Below, piece by piece: positions 1 through 11,488 of a DNA stretch of 64,000 nucleotides. The notes under the pieces are model-generated. The model was not told where the DNA came from. It saw only the letters and a program-made list of their open reading frames with translations, and made no database searches. The DNA is from Sphingomonas sp. CBMAI 2297 (GTDB taxonomy: Bacteria > Pseudomonadota > Alphaproteobacteria > Sphingomonadales > Sphingomonadaceae), in the NCBI RefSeq assembly GCF_029870595.1, contig NZ_JAPDIR010000007.1, positions 1 to 64,000 of the forward strand. The letters are read 5' to 3'. Position 1 is the stretch's first letter. Each line of letters starts with the position of its first letter. Both the position numbers and the translations under genes were made by a program.

Positions 1-75
1 GTTGGGGGTTGAGCGGGGCGGCGGGCTCCGATAATCGCGCCGCTTTCCCGACTCTATTCTCCAGGAGCTTCCACC

Positions 76-312
76 TTGTCCGATTCGATTTCCGCCGAAC
101 AGCTGCGCCTCCTCATCGAGCGGATCGAGCGGCTCGAGGAAGAGAAGAAGGGCATCGCCGACGACATCAAGGACGTCTATGCCGAGGCCAAGTCGACCGG
201 CTTCGACGTGAAGACGATGCGCTCGATCGTCCGCCTGCGGAAGATGGAGAAGCATCACCGCGACGAGGCGGAGATGCTGCTCGAGACCTACAAGCAGGCG
301 CTGGGCATCTAA
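76..312 (+). CDS. gapR: GapR-like DNA-binding protein (DUF2312)
   Basis: This 78-residue protein starts at a TTG codon with an AGGAG ribosome site about 8 bases upstream; there is no ATG at the conserved N-terminus. It is almost entirely charged alpha-helix ([18 protein letters not shown] near residues 12-29, then [19 protein letters not shown]), which is the DUF2312 pattern. In Caulobacter the family member GapR is a nucleoid protein that clamps overtwisted DNA ahead of replication and transcription. The length matches the family. The 75 bases before it hold no gene I can support; an upstream gene may end there. The family call is firm, and the role is transferred from the Caulobacter protein. 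Confidence 0.88.
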   Translation: MSDSISAEQLRLLIERIERLEEEKKGIADDIKDVYAEAKSTGFDVKTMRSIVRLRKMEKHHRDEAEMLLETYKQALGI

Positions 313-322
313 GCCGCCTTGT

Positions 323-404
323 CGTCGCCCCGGCGAAAGCCGGGGCCTCGGGCGAAGGCGCGGGACGATAGCCGCACGAGATCCCGGCGCCGGCCGGGAT
401 GACG
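323..404 (+). repeat. 82-bp dispersed double-palindrome repeat, copy 1
   Basis: This element between gapR and yebC has two hairpin-forming ends (CCCGGCGAAAGCCGGG at the left, and CCCGGCGCCGGCCGGG at the right) joined by a spacer containing GGCGCGGGAC and AGCCGCACGAGATC. An inverted copy of the same length lies at 28556-28637, about 84 percent identical by hand alignment. It resembles the REP/BIME class of intergenic palindromes. No coding capacity is evident. Confidence 0.8.
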
Positions 405-476
405 ATATGGGGCAAGCATTGCCCATTCGCCCGTGCCTGGCCTAAAGCCGCGCGACCAGTTTCATACGAGAGCGCA

Positions 477-1220
477 ATGGCAGGCCATTCCAAATTCAAG
501 AACATCATGCACCGCAAGGGCGCGCAGGATAAGAAGCGCTCGAGCATGTTCTCCAAGCTCAGCCGCGAAATCACCGTCGCCGCGAAGATGGGCTTGCCCG
601 ATCCCGACATGAACCCGCGCCTGCGCGCCGCGATCGCCGCGGCCAAGGCGCAGTCGATGCCCAAGGACAATATCCAGCGCTCGATCGACAAGGCGAGCAA
701 GGGCGACGGCGAGAATTACGAGGAGATCCGCTACGAGGGCTTCGGCCCGGGCGGCGTCTCGCTGATCATCGAGGCGCTGACCGACAATCGCAACCGCACC
801 GCCACCAATGTGCGCACCGCGGTATCGAAGAATGGCGGCAATCTCGGCACCGCCGGCTCGGTGAGCCACGGTTTCGACCGGATGGGCCTGATCAACTATC
901 CCGCCAAGGCCGGCGACGCCGAGAAAGTGTTCGAAGCCGCGCTCGAGGCAGGGGCCGAGGACGTGGCCAGCTCCGAGGAGGGCCATGAGATCTGGACGGC
1001 GCAGGACGCGCTCCACGAAGTCGCCCGCGCCCTGGAGCCGGTGCTCGGCGAGGCCGAGGGCGCCAAGCTCGCCTGGCGGCCCCAGACCATGGTCGATGTC
1101 GGCGAGGAGGACGCGGCCAAGCTGTTCAAGCTGATCGACGCGCTCGACGACGACGACGATGTCCAGACGGTGTGGGGCAATTACGAAGTCTCGGACGAAG
1201 TGATGGAGAAGCTGGGCTGA
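477..1220 (+). CDS. yebC: YebC/PmpR-family transcriptional or translational regulator
   Basis: This 247-residue protein begins [15 protein letters not shown], the near-invariant YebC N-terminus, which fixes the start at the second in-frame option. The [16 protein letters not shown] segment and the acidic C-terminal third are also typical. Family members were annotated as DNA-binding regulators (PmpR), and more recent work links some to ribosomes stalled on proline stretches, so the exact role is open. Placement upstream of ruvC is a common alphaproteobacterial arrangement. Length is normal for the family. Confidence 0.95.
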   Translation: MAGHSKFKNIMHRKGAQDKKRSSMFSKLSREITVAAKMGLPDPDMNPRLRAAIAAAKAQSMPKDNIQRSIDKASKGDGENYEEIRYEGFGPGGVSLIIEALTDNRNRTATNVRTAVSKNGGNLGTAGSVSHGFDRMGLINYPAKAGDAEKVFEAALEAGAEDVASSEEGHEIWTAQDALHEVARALEPVLGEAEGAKLAWRPQTMVDVGEEDAAKLFKLIDALDDDDDVQTVWGNYEVSDEVMEKLG

Positions 1221-1229
1221 GCTTGATTC

Positions 1230-1290
1230 ACGCGAAGGCGCGAAGCCGCGAAGATCATCGGTTCGCGCGGGGGCGCGGAGGCGCGGAGAG
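1230..1290. repeat. GCGAAG/GCGGAG-rich imperfect tandem sequence
   Basis: The gap between yebC and ruvC contains imperfect reiterations of a GCGAAG-like unit (GCGAAGGCGCGAAGCCGCGAAG, then GCGCGGAGGCGCGGAGAG). It lies in the probable ruvC leader. Function is unknown; it may be a degenerate intergenic repeat rather than a regulatory site. Confidence 0.4.
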
Positions 1291-1386
1291 CGCTTGCCGC
1301 GCCAGCGGTCCCGAGATTCGCGACGGCGCCGCGCGGAGGGCGCACCGGGCTATTCCGGCGCTTCGCGCGTGTGCGTGCAGAATCCA

Positions 1387-1875
1387 ATGATCATCCTCGG
1401 CCTCGATCCCGGCCTCGGCACCACCGGCTGGGGGCTGATCCGCGCCGAGGGCAATCGCCTGTCGCATCTCGCCAACGGACGGTTGAAGACCGATACCCAG
1501 GCGCCGCTCCCGCGCCGGCTCGCGCATCTCGACGCCATGCTCGCCGCGCTGATCGCCGATCACGGGCCGGAGGCGGCGGCGGTGGAAGAGGTGTTCGTCA
1601 ATTCCAATGCCCAGTCGACGCTCAAGCTCGGCCAGGCGCGCGGGGTGGTGCTGTGCGCCGCCGCGCGGACCGGCATCGATGTCGGCGAATACAAGCCGAG
1701 CACGATCAAGAAATCGGTCGTCGGCGTCGGCAATGCCGACAAGGCGCAGGTCCATGCGATGGTGCAGGTGCTGCTGCCCGGGGTGAAGATCGCCGGGGCC
1801 GACGCGGCCGACGCGCTCGCCGTCGCCATCTGCCACGCCCACCATCTGGCGAGCGCGCGCTTCGGGCTGCGCTAG
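1387..1875 (+). CDS. ruvC: Holliday junction endonuclease RuvC
   Basis: This 162-residue RNase H-fold resolvase cleaves four-way DNA junctions during recombination repair, working with RuvAB. The first acidic residue is Asp7 in [16 protein letters not shown]. The glutamate motif VEEVFVN and the C-terminal [16 protein letters not shown] supply the remaining active-site acids. The start is the ATG directly before IILGLDPG; the open frame extends upstream without conserved sequence. Its stop overlaps the end of the convergent membrane gene on the other strand. ruvA and ruvB follow on the same strand but are separated by other genes. Confidence 0.97.
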   Translation: MIILGLDPGLGTTGWGLIRAEGNRLSHLANGRLKTDTQAPLPRRLAHLDAMLAALIADHGPEAAAVEEVFVNSNAQSTLKLGQARGVVLCAAARTGIDVGEYKPSTIKKSVVGVGNADKAQVHAMVQVLLPGVKIAGADAADALAVAICHAHHLASARFGLR

Positions 1876-2315
1876 GCCGCCAGCGCCGGGGCCGGTCCGT
1901 CCTCGTCGTCGTTGGAGGCGCGCGCCACCAGCCGCGTCCGCCGCGTCCGCTTCGCGCGCCGGCCCATCGGCCGCCGCGCGGCGATCCAGTGCCGCACCGC
2001 GCCGAAGCGCAGCGTCGATGCCGCCATCGCCGCCACCAGGATCGTGTCGACCAGCGTGCCGATCTCGAACATCGTGATCCAGCCGGCGATCTCGGGCAGC
2101 GCCATGGCGAAGAGGCGAAGGCCCTCCTCCTCGAGGAACCAGAAGCAGAGCAGGCCGATCGCGCCGAGGATCATCCAGGCGACCACCGCCCCGCGCCGGA
2201 TCCGCGCCAGCCGCGCCGCGGGCCATTCGACAAGGGCGCCACGCATCAGGCCCCCGGCCGGCGTATCGCCGGCGAGCAGCAGCGTCAGCCATAGTCCCAG
2301 AAGCGCGGCGATCAT
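1872..2315 (-). CDS. Hypothetical integral membrane protein
   Basis: This 147-residue protein has three hydrophobic stretches: an N-terminal one ([16 protein letters not shown]), one around residues 45-65 ([16 protein letters not shown]), and one around residues 80-105. The C-terminal tail is Arg-rich then acidic ([15 protein letters not shown] .. DDEDG), suggesting a cytoplasmic tail. It converges on ruvC with a 4-base overlap and is codirectional with the next membrane gene. I do not recognise the family. It interrupts the ruvC-ruvA spacing. Confidence 0.7.
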   Translation of the reverse strand: MIAALLGLWLTLLLAGDTPAGGLMRGALVEWPAARLARIRRGAVVAWMILGAIGLLCFWFLEEEGLRLFAMALPEIAGWITMFEIGTLVDTILVAAMAASTLRFGAVRHWIAARRPMGRRAKRTRRTRLVARASNDDEDGPAPALAA

Positions 2316-2374
2316 TCGATTCCCCCCGATGTCCTCGCCCTGCAGGTGGGAAGGCGGCGATCGTTCCGCCAGGG

Positions 2375-2794
2375 CTATTCGAAGATCGCCGCGGCCTCGT
2401 CGCCATCGAATGCGTTGCGCCTCAGCGCCCGCGCGCCGCGCAGGCCGTTGATCACGCCGATCGTCAGCACCGCGTTGATGACCAGGCCCATGATGTTGAG
2501 CGTGGCGAGCTTGCCGAGGAATTCGAGCACGAGCAGGAACGCCGCGACGCTGCACCAAGCCAGCCCGCGCCCCGCGCGCAGGCGGAAGCCCGCGACCGCG
2601 AAGAGCACCGTCTCGGCCGCGGCGACGCCGAGCACCATCGTCGCCGCCGGCGCGCCGGGCGTCCCCAGATACCAGCCCACGATCAGCAGTCCGAAGGCGC
2701 TCAGCGCCGCCGCGACGAAACAGGCATAGCCGCCCAGCTGCGCGGCGCCCAGCGCGCCGTCCTCCGTGGTCAGGTCCACCTTCCAGAACGCCAT
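2375..2794 (-). CDS. Hypothetical four-helix membrane protein
   Basis: This 139-residue protein starts [19 protein letters not shown]. About four membrane segments follow, including [39 protein letters not shown] and [18 protein letters not shown]. The C-terminus is short and acidic ([11 protein letters not shown]). It is followed by the membrane gene at 1872-2315 on the same strand and diverges from ruvA, with a 241-bp gap between them. No family was recognised. The upstream extension of the frame is low-complexity and was not used. Confidence 0.7.
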   Translation of the reverse strand: MAFWKVDLTTEDGALGAAQLGGYACFVAAALSAFGLLIVGWYLGTPGAPAATMVLGVAAAETVLFAVAGFRLRAGRGLAWCSVAAFLLVLEFLGKLATLNIMGLVINAVLTIGVINGLRGARALRRNAFDGDEAAAIFE

Positions 2795-3035
2795 TTCGAT
2801 TTCCCCCTGGCTTTGCCCCGGCGTCACGGTAGCACGACCCGGTCCGGCGTCGATGCCCGGCGGGGATGCGGTGATTTCGCTTCCCTCCCCCCGCTTGTTC
2901 CGTTTATGTACCGGGCATGCGCGCGCGCCTCCGCCCCTGCTACGCCTGCCCACCATTCGCCGGATGCCGCGTGCGGCGGGGAAATCGGGGAAGGCGCAGC
3001 CTGGACTTCGTAAACTTCCGCGCAGGGGATCGGCG

Positions 3036-3635
3036 ATGATCGCGCACCTCAAGGGCCGGCTGGAAGCGACCGGGCTCGACCATGTCGTGATCGACGTGAA
3101 CGGCGTCGGCTATCTCGCCGGTGCCTCGGGCCGGACGATCACTGCGCTGGGCGCCACCGGCGGGTCGGTCACCCTCCACACCGAGATGCTGGTGAGCGAG
3201 GATTCGATCCGGCTGATGGGCTTCGCCACCGCGAGCGAGCGCGACTGGTTCCGCCTGCTCACCAGCGTGCAGGGCGTCGGCGCCAAGGTGGCGCTGGCCA
3301 TCCTTTCGATCCTGTCGCCCGAGGAAGTGCAGACCGCCGTGGCGCGCGCCGATTCGGCGATGATCGCGCGGGCGAACGGCGTCGGTCCCAAGCTGGCCCA
3401 GCGCATCGTCAACGAGCTCAAGGACAAGGCCGGTGGCGTGGCGCTCGGCGGCGGTGGCGGCCCGGGCGCCGCGGCGGCGGGCGGCGCGGCGCAGGATGCG
3501 ATCTCGGCGATGCTCAACCTGGGCTTCAAGCCGGCCGAGGCGAGCGCCGCGGTCAATGCCGCCGCGGACGAGCTGGGTGCCGGCGCGACGCTGGATGCGC
3601 TGGTGCGGCTGGCGCTGCGCAAGGCGGCGAAGTGA
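3036..3635 (+). CDS. ruvA: Holliday junction helicase subunit RuvA
   Basis: This 199-residue subunit binds four-way junctions and loads the RuvB motor. It starts [20 protein letters not shown]. It has the OB-fold N-terminal domain, the two helix-hairpin-helix segments ([14 protein letters not shown] and [18 protein letters not shown]), a flexible Gly/Ala linker near residues 140-155, and a C-terminal domain III ([18 protein letters not shown]) that contacts RuvB. The Gly-rich linker is rather long but acceptable. Its stop codon overlaps the GTG start of the next gene by 4 bases. Confidence 0.97.
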   Translation: MIAHLKGRLEATGLDHVVIDVNGVGYLAGASGRTITALGATGGSVTLHTEMLVSEDSIRLMGFATASERDWFRLLTSVQGVGAKVALAILSILSPEEVQTAVARADSAMIARANGVGPKLAQRIVNELKDKAGGVALGGGGGPGAAAAGGAAQDAISAMLNLGFKPAEASAAVNAAADELGAGATLDALVRLALRKAAK

Positions 3636-4030
3636 CGGTGCGCACCGCCGCCTGCCGCTGCGGCCAGCTCCGCGCCGAATGCGTGGGCGAGCCGGTGCGC
3701 ATCTCGGTCTGCCATTGCCTGAACTGCAAGCAGCGCAGCGGATCGGCCTTCGCGGTGCAGGCGCGCTTTCCGGCGGGGCAGGTGACGATCACCGGCCGGT
3801 CGACCGAATGGATCGCGGCGTCGGAGAGTGGCGGGCCGCCGGCCGGCTTTCACTTCTGCCCGATCTGCGGCGGCAATGTCTGGTACGATGGCGGCGGCAT
3901 CCCCGACACCATCGCGATTCCGGTGGGCGCCTTTGCCGATCCCGCCTTCCCCGCGCCCACCGTCTCGGTGTGGGGGGAGCGCCAATGCGCCTGGGTCGAG
4001 ATCACCGGTGCGGTGGAACGGCATGACTGA
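3632..4030 (+). CDS. GFA family zinc-binding protein
   Basis: This 132-residue protein belongs to the GFA (Gfa-like, CENP-V) family. Visible zinc ligands are [10 protein letters not shown] near the start, [12 protein letters not shown] near residue 29, and FCPICGG near residue 75. The founding member was described as a glutathione-dependent formaldehyde-activating enzyme, but most homologs have no assigned reaction. It starts with GTG overlapping the ruvA stop, so it is probably translationally coupled. Its 3' end overlaps the convergent dehydrogenase gene by 29 bases. Confidence 0.85.
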   Translation: MTVRTAACRCGQLRAECVGEPVRISVCHCLNCKQRSGSAFAVQARFPAGQVTITGRSTEWIAASESGGPPAGFHFCPICGGNVWYDGGGIPDTIAIPVGAFADPAFPAPTVSVWGERQCAWVEITGAVERHD

Positions 4031-4940
4031 CTGCCCGGCGCTCCCGGCGCAGCGGCGTTACCAGCGGCCTGCCGGCGAAATGCGCGTCGAGATTGGCGAG
4101 CACCAGTTCGCGCATCGCGATACGGGCTTCCTCGGTCGCGCTGCCCTGATGGGGGGCGAGCACCACCTGGTCCATCGCGCGCAGCGCCTGGGGGACCTGC
4201 GGTTCCTCGGCGAAGACGTCAAGCCCGGCGCCGGCGATGCGGCCCGCGGCCAGCGCGGCGACCAGCGCGTCCTGATCGACCAGGCTGCCGCGGGCGATGT
4301 TGATCAGCACGCCGCCGGGGCCCAGCCGGTCGAGCACGGCGGCATCGACGATGCGCCGCGTCGCGGGCCCGCCGGTCGCGGCGAGGATCAGCACGTCGCT
4401 CGCTTCCGCCAGCGCGGCGATATCGGGCACGAAACGCCACGGCACCGGCTTTTCGGAGCGCGCGGCGTAGAGCAGCTCGCCGGCGAAGGGCGCGGCCCGC
4501 AGCGCGATCGCATGCCCGATCTGGCCGAGCCCGAAGATCCCGATGCGGCGCCCGCTGGCCCGCCGACCGAGCGGAGCGGTCCAGCCGCCCGCCCGCACCA
4601 GCGCGTCGTTCGCCGCGATGCGCCGCTGCACGGCCAGCATCAGCGCGATCGCCTGGTCGGCGACATCCTCGGTCAGGACGCCCGCCGTGGTGGTGATGCG
4701 GATGCCGCGCGCGTCGAGCGCGTCGAGATCGACCCGGTCATGGCCGACGCCGTGGATCGCGACGATCTCCAGCGCGGGGAGGCGGGCGAGCAGCGCGGCA
4801 TCGATCTTCGCCATGCCGCCGCCCACCACCGCGCGGACGCCCGGCGGCGGATCGCCCTCGTGCAGGGTGAAGCGTTCGGCGAGCGCCGCGCGCAGCGGCG
4901 CGGAAATCGGCGTTGCGAGCAGCAGGTCCGGGCGCGCCAT
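4002..4940 (-). CDS. D-isomer-specific 2-hydroxyacid dehydrogenase
   Basis: This 312-residue NAD(P)-dependent oxidoreductase has the Rossmann nucleotide motif GIFGLGQIGHAIALR in its centre. The catalytic trio is visible: Arg in NIARGSLVDQDAL, Glu in DVFAEEPQVP, and His in VVLAPHQGSAT. This is the pattern of glyoxylate/hydroxypyruvate reductases, but substrate cannot be assigned from sequence. It lies on the minus strand between ruvA and ruvB, convergent with the GFA gene and divergent from the DUF4337 gene. Confidence 0.9.
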   Translation of the reverse strand: MARPDLLLATPISAPLRAALAERFTLHEGDPPPGVRAVVGGGMAKIDAALLARLPALEIVAIHGVGHDRVDLDALDARGIRITTTAGVLTEDVADQAIALMLAVQRRIAANDALVRAGGWTAPLGRRASGRRIGIFGLGQIGHAIALRAAPFAGELLYAARSEKPVPWRFVPDIAALAEASDVLILAATGGPATRRIVDAAVLDRLGPGGVLINIARGSLVDQDALVAALAAGRIAGAGLDVFAEEPQVPQALRAMDQVVLAPHQGSATEEARIAMRELVLANLDAHFAGRPLVTPLRRERRAVSHAVPPHR

Positions 4941-4985
4941 GCGCCCGGTCTAGCCGCGTCGCCGCGAGAGGAATAGGGCGGGGCC

Positions 4986-5540
4986 ATGGAAATCGAAGTC
5001 AGCGCCGAGGCCAAGGACAAGTCGCTCAACCGGAACGTGGCGATCACGGTGGTGGTGCTGTCCGTGTTCATGGGGGTGTGCGGGATCAAGGACGGCAACA
5101 TCGTCCAGGCGATGCAGCAGGCCCAGTCCGATTCGGTCGACAAGTGGAACCAGTATCAGGCGGCCAAGACCAAGCAGCATGTCGCCGAGGCGAGCCGGCT
5201 CCAGATCGCCCTGCTGGCCGATCCGAAGCGCGCGGCGCCGGTGCTCGCCGGGCTCGACCGCGACATCGCGAAGTATAAGGCGGAAGCGCCGGGCCTGGCC
5301 GCCGATGCGAAGGCGCGGAGCGATCTCTACGATGCGCTGAACGTGCATGACGACCAGTTCGACGCGAGCGACGCATCGGTCGCCACCGCCATCTCGGTCG
5401 CCGCCGTCGCTGCGCTGGTGGAGAGCGGCTGGCTGCTCTGGGTGGCCTGGGGCTTCGGCGCCTTCGGGCTGTTCATGGGGCTGTGCGGGTTCCTGGGCTG
5501 GAGCTTCCACCCGGCGCTGCTGAGCGGGTTGCTGGGATGA
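4986..5540 (+). CDS. DUF4337-like membrane protein
   Basis: This 184-residue protein has an N-terminal membrane segment (VAITVVVLSVFMGVCGI), a soluble helical region rich in Gln, Lys and Ala (NIVQAMQQAQSDSVDKWNQY), and two C-terminal membrane segments near residues 130-175. The DGNIVQAMQQAQ and WNQYQAAKTKQH wording matches what I recall of the DUF4337 family, whose function is unknown. Its final codon overlaps the next gene (ATGA). It diverges from the dehydrogenase, leaving only 45 bases for both promoters. Confidence 0.72.
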   Translation: MEIEVSAEAKDKSLNRNVAITVVVLSVFMGVCGIKDGNIVQAMQQAQSDSVDKWNQYQAAKTKQHVAEASRLQIALLADPKRAAPVLAGLDRDIAKYKAEAPGLAADAKARSDLYDALNVHDDQFDASDASVATAISVAAVAALVESGWLLWVAWGFGAFGLFMGLCGFLGWSFHPALLSGLLG

Positions 5541-5937
5541 GCAAGGTCGATCATCCCTTCGTCCCCGGATGGCAGGGCGTGGCTGGCTGGACCGTTCCCG
5601 GCGAGCCGCCTTCGCCGTTCCTGTCGTTCGAGGCGGGCGACCTGGGCGCGCCCTTCCGCATCACGCATGGGCGCGACATGATGTTCGATCACGGCGAGCT
5701 CGTGCAGGACTATAATTTCCTCGATTATTTCTTTGGCGACCCTGCCGCGCCGGTGCGCGCGCGGCATTATCTGGGCGAGCGCAGCGTGGCCGCCTATCTT
5801 CCCGGCTTGCCGGAGGATGCGAACCTGGCGCAGGCGCGTGCAGCTTTCCCCGAAGATGTCCTGCGCTATCTCCAGCGGCGCTTCAATGCGGTCGAGGTGT
5901 TGACCGGCGAGGGATATTGCGAGCTTTGGGCGGCAGC

Positions 5938-5941
<4 letters not shown>
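5537..5941 (+). CDS. Hypothetical protein upstream of ruvB
   Basis: This 134-residue soluble protein is unrecognised. It is aromatic-rich in the middle ([19 protein letters not shown]) and has no signal peptide or membrane segment. It overlaps both neighbours by 4 bases (ATGA on each side), so the DUF4337 gene, this gene and ruvB look like one translationally coupled transcript. That coupling, and codon usage like the neighbours, supports it being real. Confidence 0.7.
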
Positions 5942-6960
<1,019 letters not shown>

Positions 6961-7005
6961 GGCAAGGGGTTCCCCCGGCGGAATCGCTGGGTTAGGTGGC
7001 CGGCC

Positions 7006-7452
7006 ATGGACGCATCCTTTGCCCCTGGCCGCTTCGCGGGCCTCGAGCATCATTTCGTCCTGCGTGTCTATTTCGAGGACACCGATCTGAGCGGGGTGGT
7101 CTATCACGCCAACTATCTCCGGTTCATGGAGCGGGCCCGCTCGGATATGCTGGCGCTTGCCGGCATCGATCAGCGCGCGGCGCACGAAGCGGGCGAGGGC
7201 GCCTATGCGCTGCGCGAGGCGAACATCCGTTTCCGGGCGCCGGCGCGCCTGGGCGACGAACTGGTGGTGGTCAGCCGGCTGGTCCGGTTGCGCCCCGCCG
7301 CAGTGGACATTCATCAACGAGTCATGCGCGACGTTACCATAGTGGCCGAAGCGGAGATCGAGGCGGTGTTCGTCGCCCCGTCCGGCCGTCCGCGCCGCCA
7401 GCCGGCGGCGTGGATGGAACGTTTCGAACCGCTGCTCTTCAAGGGGACCTGA
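7006..7452 (+). CDS. ybgC: Tol-Pal-associated acyl-CoA thioesterase YbgC
   Basis: This 148-residue hot-dog-fold thioesterase carries the catalytic segment YFEDTDLSGVVYHANYLRFMERAR near residues 22-45. YbgC hydrolyses acyl-CoA or acyl-ACP thioesters at the inner membrane and is routinely encoded just before tolQ. The gap to tolQ is 7 bases, so the gene probably heads the tol operon transcript. Confidence 0.93.
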   Translation: MDASFAPGRFAGLEHHFVLRVYFEDTDLSGVVYHANYLRFMERARSDMLALAGIDQRAAHEAGEGAYALREANIRFRAPARLGDELVVVSRLVRLRPAAVDIHQRVMRDVTIVAEAEIEAVFVAPSGRPRRQPAAWMERFEPLLFKGT

Positions 7453-7459
7453 ACCGATC

Positions 7460-8149
<690 letters not shown>

Positions 8150-8153
8150 TCCG

Positions 8154-8596
<443 letters not shown>

Positions 8597-8597
<1 letters not shown>

Positions 8598-9391
8598 TGG
8601 ACAGGGGCGAGGGAGCAGGGCTGACGGTTGCGGTGATCGGGCATGTCGCGCTCTTCGGCATCCTGTCGGTCGGCTTCCTCGCCACCCCCAATCCCCTGAA
8701 GCTCAAGCCCGTGCCGATCGAAGTCGCGCTGGTCGATCAGGTCGCGCTGGAGAGCGCGTCGCCCAATCCGACCAGCGAAGCGCCGGCTCCCAAGCTCGCG
8801 CCGGTGGAAGCGCCGATCGAGCCGGACAGCGCGCCGCCCGAGCCCGCGCCCAATCCGCAGCCGATCGCCAAGCCGCAGCCGGCGCCGCCCAAGCCCGTGC
8901 CCGCGCCCGATGCGGTGAAGCCCGCGCCGAAGACGCCGCCCAAGGCCGCCCCGGCCCAGGCGCCCGCGCGTCCCCCCGCCCAGCGCCCGGTCGCGCCGAC
9001 CGGGCGGCTCGACGGGCTGCTCAACGGCATCAACGACAAGCCGAGCAAGAGCGCATCCGTCGCGCCGCCGGCCGCGACCGCGGGCCCCGAGGTCAGGGCC
9101 GCGCTCAGCGCCGCCATCATCCGCCAGATCCGCCCCCACTGGGCTCCCCCCAGCGGCGCCGATTCGGACAAGCTGCGCACCAAGGTGACCGTCAGGCTCA
9201 ACCAGGACGGCACGCTCGCCAGCGAGCCGCAAGTGACGCAGACCGGCATCACCGACAGCAACCGCGCCCAGGCCGATCTCGCCAAGGATCGCGCGATCCG
9301 CGCGGTGAAGCTCGCCGCTCCCTTCAAGCTGCCCGCGCAATTCTATGATGCGTGGAAAGTCATCGCCCCGGTTTTGTACGAGGATCTGTGA
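8597..9391 (+). CDS. tolA: Tol-Pal system protein TolA (TonB-like C-terminus)
   Basis: This 264-residue protein has an N-terminal membrane anchor (VAVIGHVALFGILSVGFLA), a linker from about residue 50 to 150 made mainly of Pro, Ala and Lys, and a C-terminal TolA/TonB-like domain (IIRQIRPHWAPPSGADSDKL). The linker is short and proline-rich rather than the long helical rod of the E. coli protein. A GTG codon one position earlier is an alternative start; the ATG overlapping the tolR stop was preferred. Identity rests on position and domain order. Confidence 0.9.
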
Positions 9392-9393
9392 AG

Positions 9394-10770
9394 ATGAAAT
9401 TTGCCCATCTGACGATCGCGGCCCTGCTGGCGAGCACTGCCGCCACCGTCGCGCAGGCGCAGGACGTGCCGGCGCCCGCTCCGCAGCAACAGGCGCAGCC
9501 GCAGCCGCAGGACCAGCCGCTCAGCGTCGACGTGACTAACACCGCCGCCAAGGACCTCGTCATCGCGATTCCGGCGATGCCCACCTCGGAGAGCGTCTCC
9601 ACCCCGGCCGGCCCGACCGACCAGCTCGGCGCCAAGCTCGCCCAGGTGGTCGAGGACGATCTGCGCAACACCGGCCTGTTCAAGACGCGCGGCCCCTCGG
9701 CCAGCCGCGGCATCGCCTATAGCGAAGTGACCGCGCCCAATTACGGCAGCTGGAACGGCAACCAGGCGATCATCCAGGGCTATGTCCGCGCCAATGGCAA
9801 TGGCTCGCTCACCGTGGGCTGCTATCTCTACGACGTGCTGCTGCAGAGCGAGCTGGTCCGCCAGGGCTTCGTCGTCTCGCCGGCCGACTGGCGCCGCGCC
9901 GCGCACAAATGCGCCGACGCCGTCTATTCGAAGCTCACCGGCGAGGGGCCGTATTTCGACAGCCAGGTGGTCTATGTCGCGGAGACCGGCCCCAAGAACA
10001 AGCGCCGCAAGCAGCTGGCGATCATGGACCAGGACGGCGCCAACCACCGCTTCCTGACCAACGGCCAGTCGATCGTGCTCACGCCGCGCATGAGCCCGAA
10101 GCAGAACGCGATCGTCTATATGAGCTACACGCAGCGCAAGCCGGCCATCTATGTCTACGACATGGGAACCCGCGAGAACCGGCTGCTCGTCTCCAATGTC
10201 AGCCTCAGCTTCGCGCCGCGCTTCTCGCCCGACGGGCGCTTCGTGCTGTTCTCGATGGCGCAGGCCGGCAATACCGATATCTACCGCATCGCATCGGCCG
10301 GCGGCGAGCCGCAGCGGCTGACCAACTCGCCGGGCATCGACACCGGCGGCAGCTATTCGCCCGACGGATCGAAGATCGTGTTCGAGAGCGATCGCAGCGG
10401 CACGCAGCAGCTCTATGTGATGAACGCCGACGGCTCGAACCAGCACCGGATCAGCTTCGGCGGCGGGCGCTACGCCACGCCGGTGTGGAGCCCGCGCGGC
10501 GATCTGATCGCCTTCACCCGCACCGGCGGCGGCGCGTTCCGCATCGGAGTCATGAACCCGGGCGGCGGCGGCGAGAAGCTGCTCACCAACAGCTGGGGCG
10601 ACGAGGCGCCGAGCTGGTCGCCCAACGGCCGGGTGCTGATGTTCTTCCGCTCGGCCCAGGGCTCGGGCCGCCCGGACCTGTGGTCGGTGGACCTCACCGG
10701 CACCAATGCGCGGCGGATTCCGACGCCGCTCGATGGGTCGGATCCCAGTTGGGGACCGATTCGTCCCTGA
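9394..10770 (+). CDS. tolB: Tol-Pal system beta-propeller protein TolB
   Basis: This 458-residue periplasmic protein has a signal peptide (MKFAHLTIAALLASTAATVAQA), a Gln/Pro-rich mature N-terminus, an N-terminal alpha/beta domain (LGAKLAQVVEDDLRNTGLF), and a six-bladed propeller of SPDG-type repeats (FAPRFSPDGRFVLF, GGSYSPDGSKIVFESDRSG). It binds Pal and TolA. A GTG two codons earlier could also serve as start. It begins two bases after the tolA stop. Confidence 0.96.
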   Translation: MKFAHLTIAALLASTAATVAQAQDVPAPAPQQQAQPQPQDQPLSVDVTNTAAKDLVIAIPAMPTSESVSTPAGPTDQLGAKLAQVVEDDLRNTGLFKTRGPSASRGIAYSEVTAPNYGSWNGNQAIIQGYVRANGNGSLTVGCYLYDVLLQSELVRQGFVVSPADWRRAAHKCADAVYSKLTGEGPYFDSQVVYVAETGPKNKRRKQLAIMDQDGANHRFLTNGQSIVLTPRMSPKQNAIVYMSYTQRKPAIYVYDMGTRENRLLVSNVSLSFAPRFSPDGRFVLFSMAQAGNTDIYRIASAGGEPQRLTNSPGIDTGGSYSPDGSKIVFESDRSGTQQLYVMNADGSNQHRISFGGGRYATPVWSPRGDLIAFTRTGGGAFRIGVMNPGGGGEKLLTNSWGDEAPSWSPNGRVLMFFRSAQGSGRPDLWSVDLTGTNARRIPTPLDGSDPSWGPIRP

Positions 10771-10838
10771 AACGTAACGGCATTCGTGCTAAGGCCCTGG
10801 CAAGCGGACCGGGTGCGCTGAGAAAAGGAGAAAAGACC

Positions 10839-11351
10839 ATGTCCAAGATCACGACCGGCCTGGTGCTCGGCATCGCGCTGATCGCCACCGCGGGCTGTGC
10901 CAAGAAGCGCGACGCGACCACGATTCCGCCCGCGCCGTCGGAAACCGGCCCGGTCAATCCGGGCGAGGGCGACAGCGACACGGTCGCGGCACCGATCAAC
11001 GAGCAGTTCCGCCGCGAAGTGTCGAGCGACACCGTGCATTTCGCGTTCGACCAATATGACATCGATCCCGAGGCGCGCGCGATCCTGGACAGCCAGGCGC
11101 AGTGGCTGACGAGCCATCCCAACACCCGGATCACGATCGAGGGGCATTGCGACGAGCGCGGCACGCGCGAGTATAATCTCGCGCTGGGCGATCGCCGCGC
11201 CAATGCCGCCAAGAACTATCTGGCCTCGCGCGGCATCTCGCCGGCGCGGATCACCACGATCAGCTATGGCAAGGAGCGCCCGATCGCGCTGGGCTCTGAC
11301 GATGCCAGCTGGGCGCAGAACCGCCGCGCGGTGACGATCGTCATCAGCTAG
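10839..11351 (+). CDS. pal: Peptidoglycan-associated lipoprotein Pal
   Basis: This 170-residue outer-membrane lipoprotein has a lipobox (LIATAGCAKKRD) with the acylated cysteine near residue 20. Its OmpA-type peptidoglycan-binding domain includes ITIEGHCDERGTREYNLALG and ends in NRRAVTIVIS. A strong AAAAGGAG ribosome site lies upstream. It is the last gene of the tol cluster; cpoB (ybgF), which often follows pal, is absent here and a terminator comes next. Confidence 0.97.
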   Translation: MSKITTGLVLGIALIATAGCAKKRDATTIPPAPSETGPVNPGEGDSDTVAAPINEQFRREVSSDTVHFAFDQYDIDPEARAILDSQAQWLTSHPNTRITIEGHCDERGTREYNLALGDRRANAAKNYLASRGISPARITTISYGKERPIALGSDDASWAQNRRAVTIVIS

Positions 11352-11373
11352 GGCGCTCGCGCTTTGGAAAAGG

Positions 11374-11402
11374 GGCCGCCGGGGGAAACTCCGGCGGCCT
11401 CT
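11374..11402 (+). terminator. Putative terminator after pal
   Basis: A perfect 9-bp GC stem (GGCCGCCGG with CCGGCGGCC) with an 8-base loop begins 22 bases after the pal stop and is followed by TCTTCGTG. The U-tract is weak, so efficiency is uncertain, but the placement at the end of the tol operon fits. Confidence 0.7.
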
Positions 11403-11415
11403 TCGTGCCTGGGGC

Positions 11416-11488
11416 GAGAACCCGAACAAGTATCTGATTCTCCGCCGTCATCCCGGCGCAAGGCCGGGGTTATGAGGCCCCAACCTAG
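11416..11488 (+). repeat. Dispersed intergenic repeat (GAGAACCC..TATGAGGCCCCAACCTAG type)
   Basis: The segment runs GAGAACCC, AACAAGTATCTG, CCGTCATCCCGGC, then TATGAGGCCCCAACCTAG. The last module contains the stop codon of the serine hydrolase gene on the minus strand. Related segments occur at 45781-45918 (nearly all modules), at 33326-33343 (gene-end module only) and at 52913-52970 (GAGAACCC and palindrome part). Confidence 0.65.

Noticed and set aside
9..371. 120-codon open frame overlapping gapR
   Set aside because: It is another frame of gapR with Arg-rich low-complexity translation.
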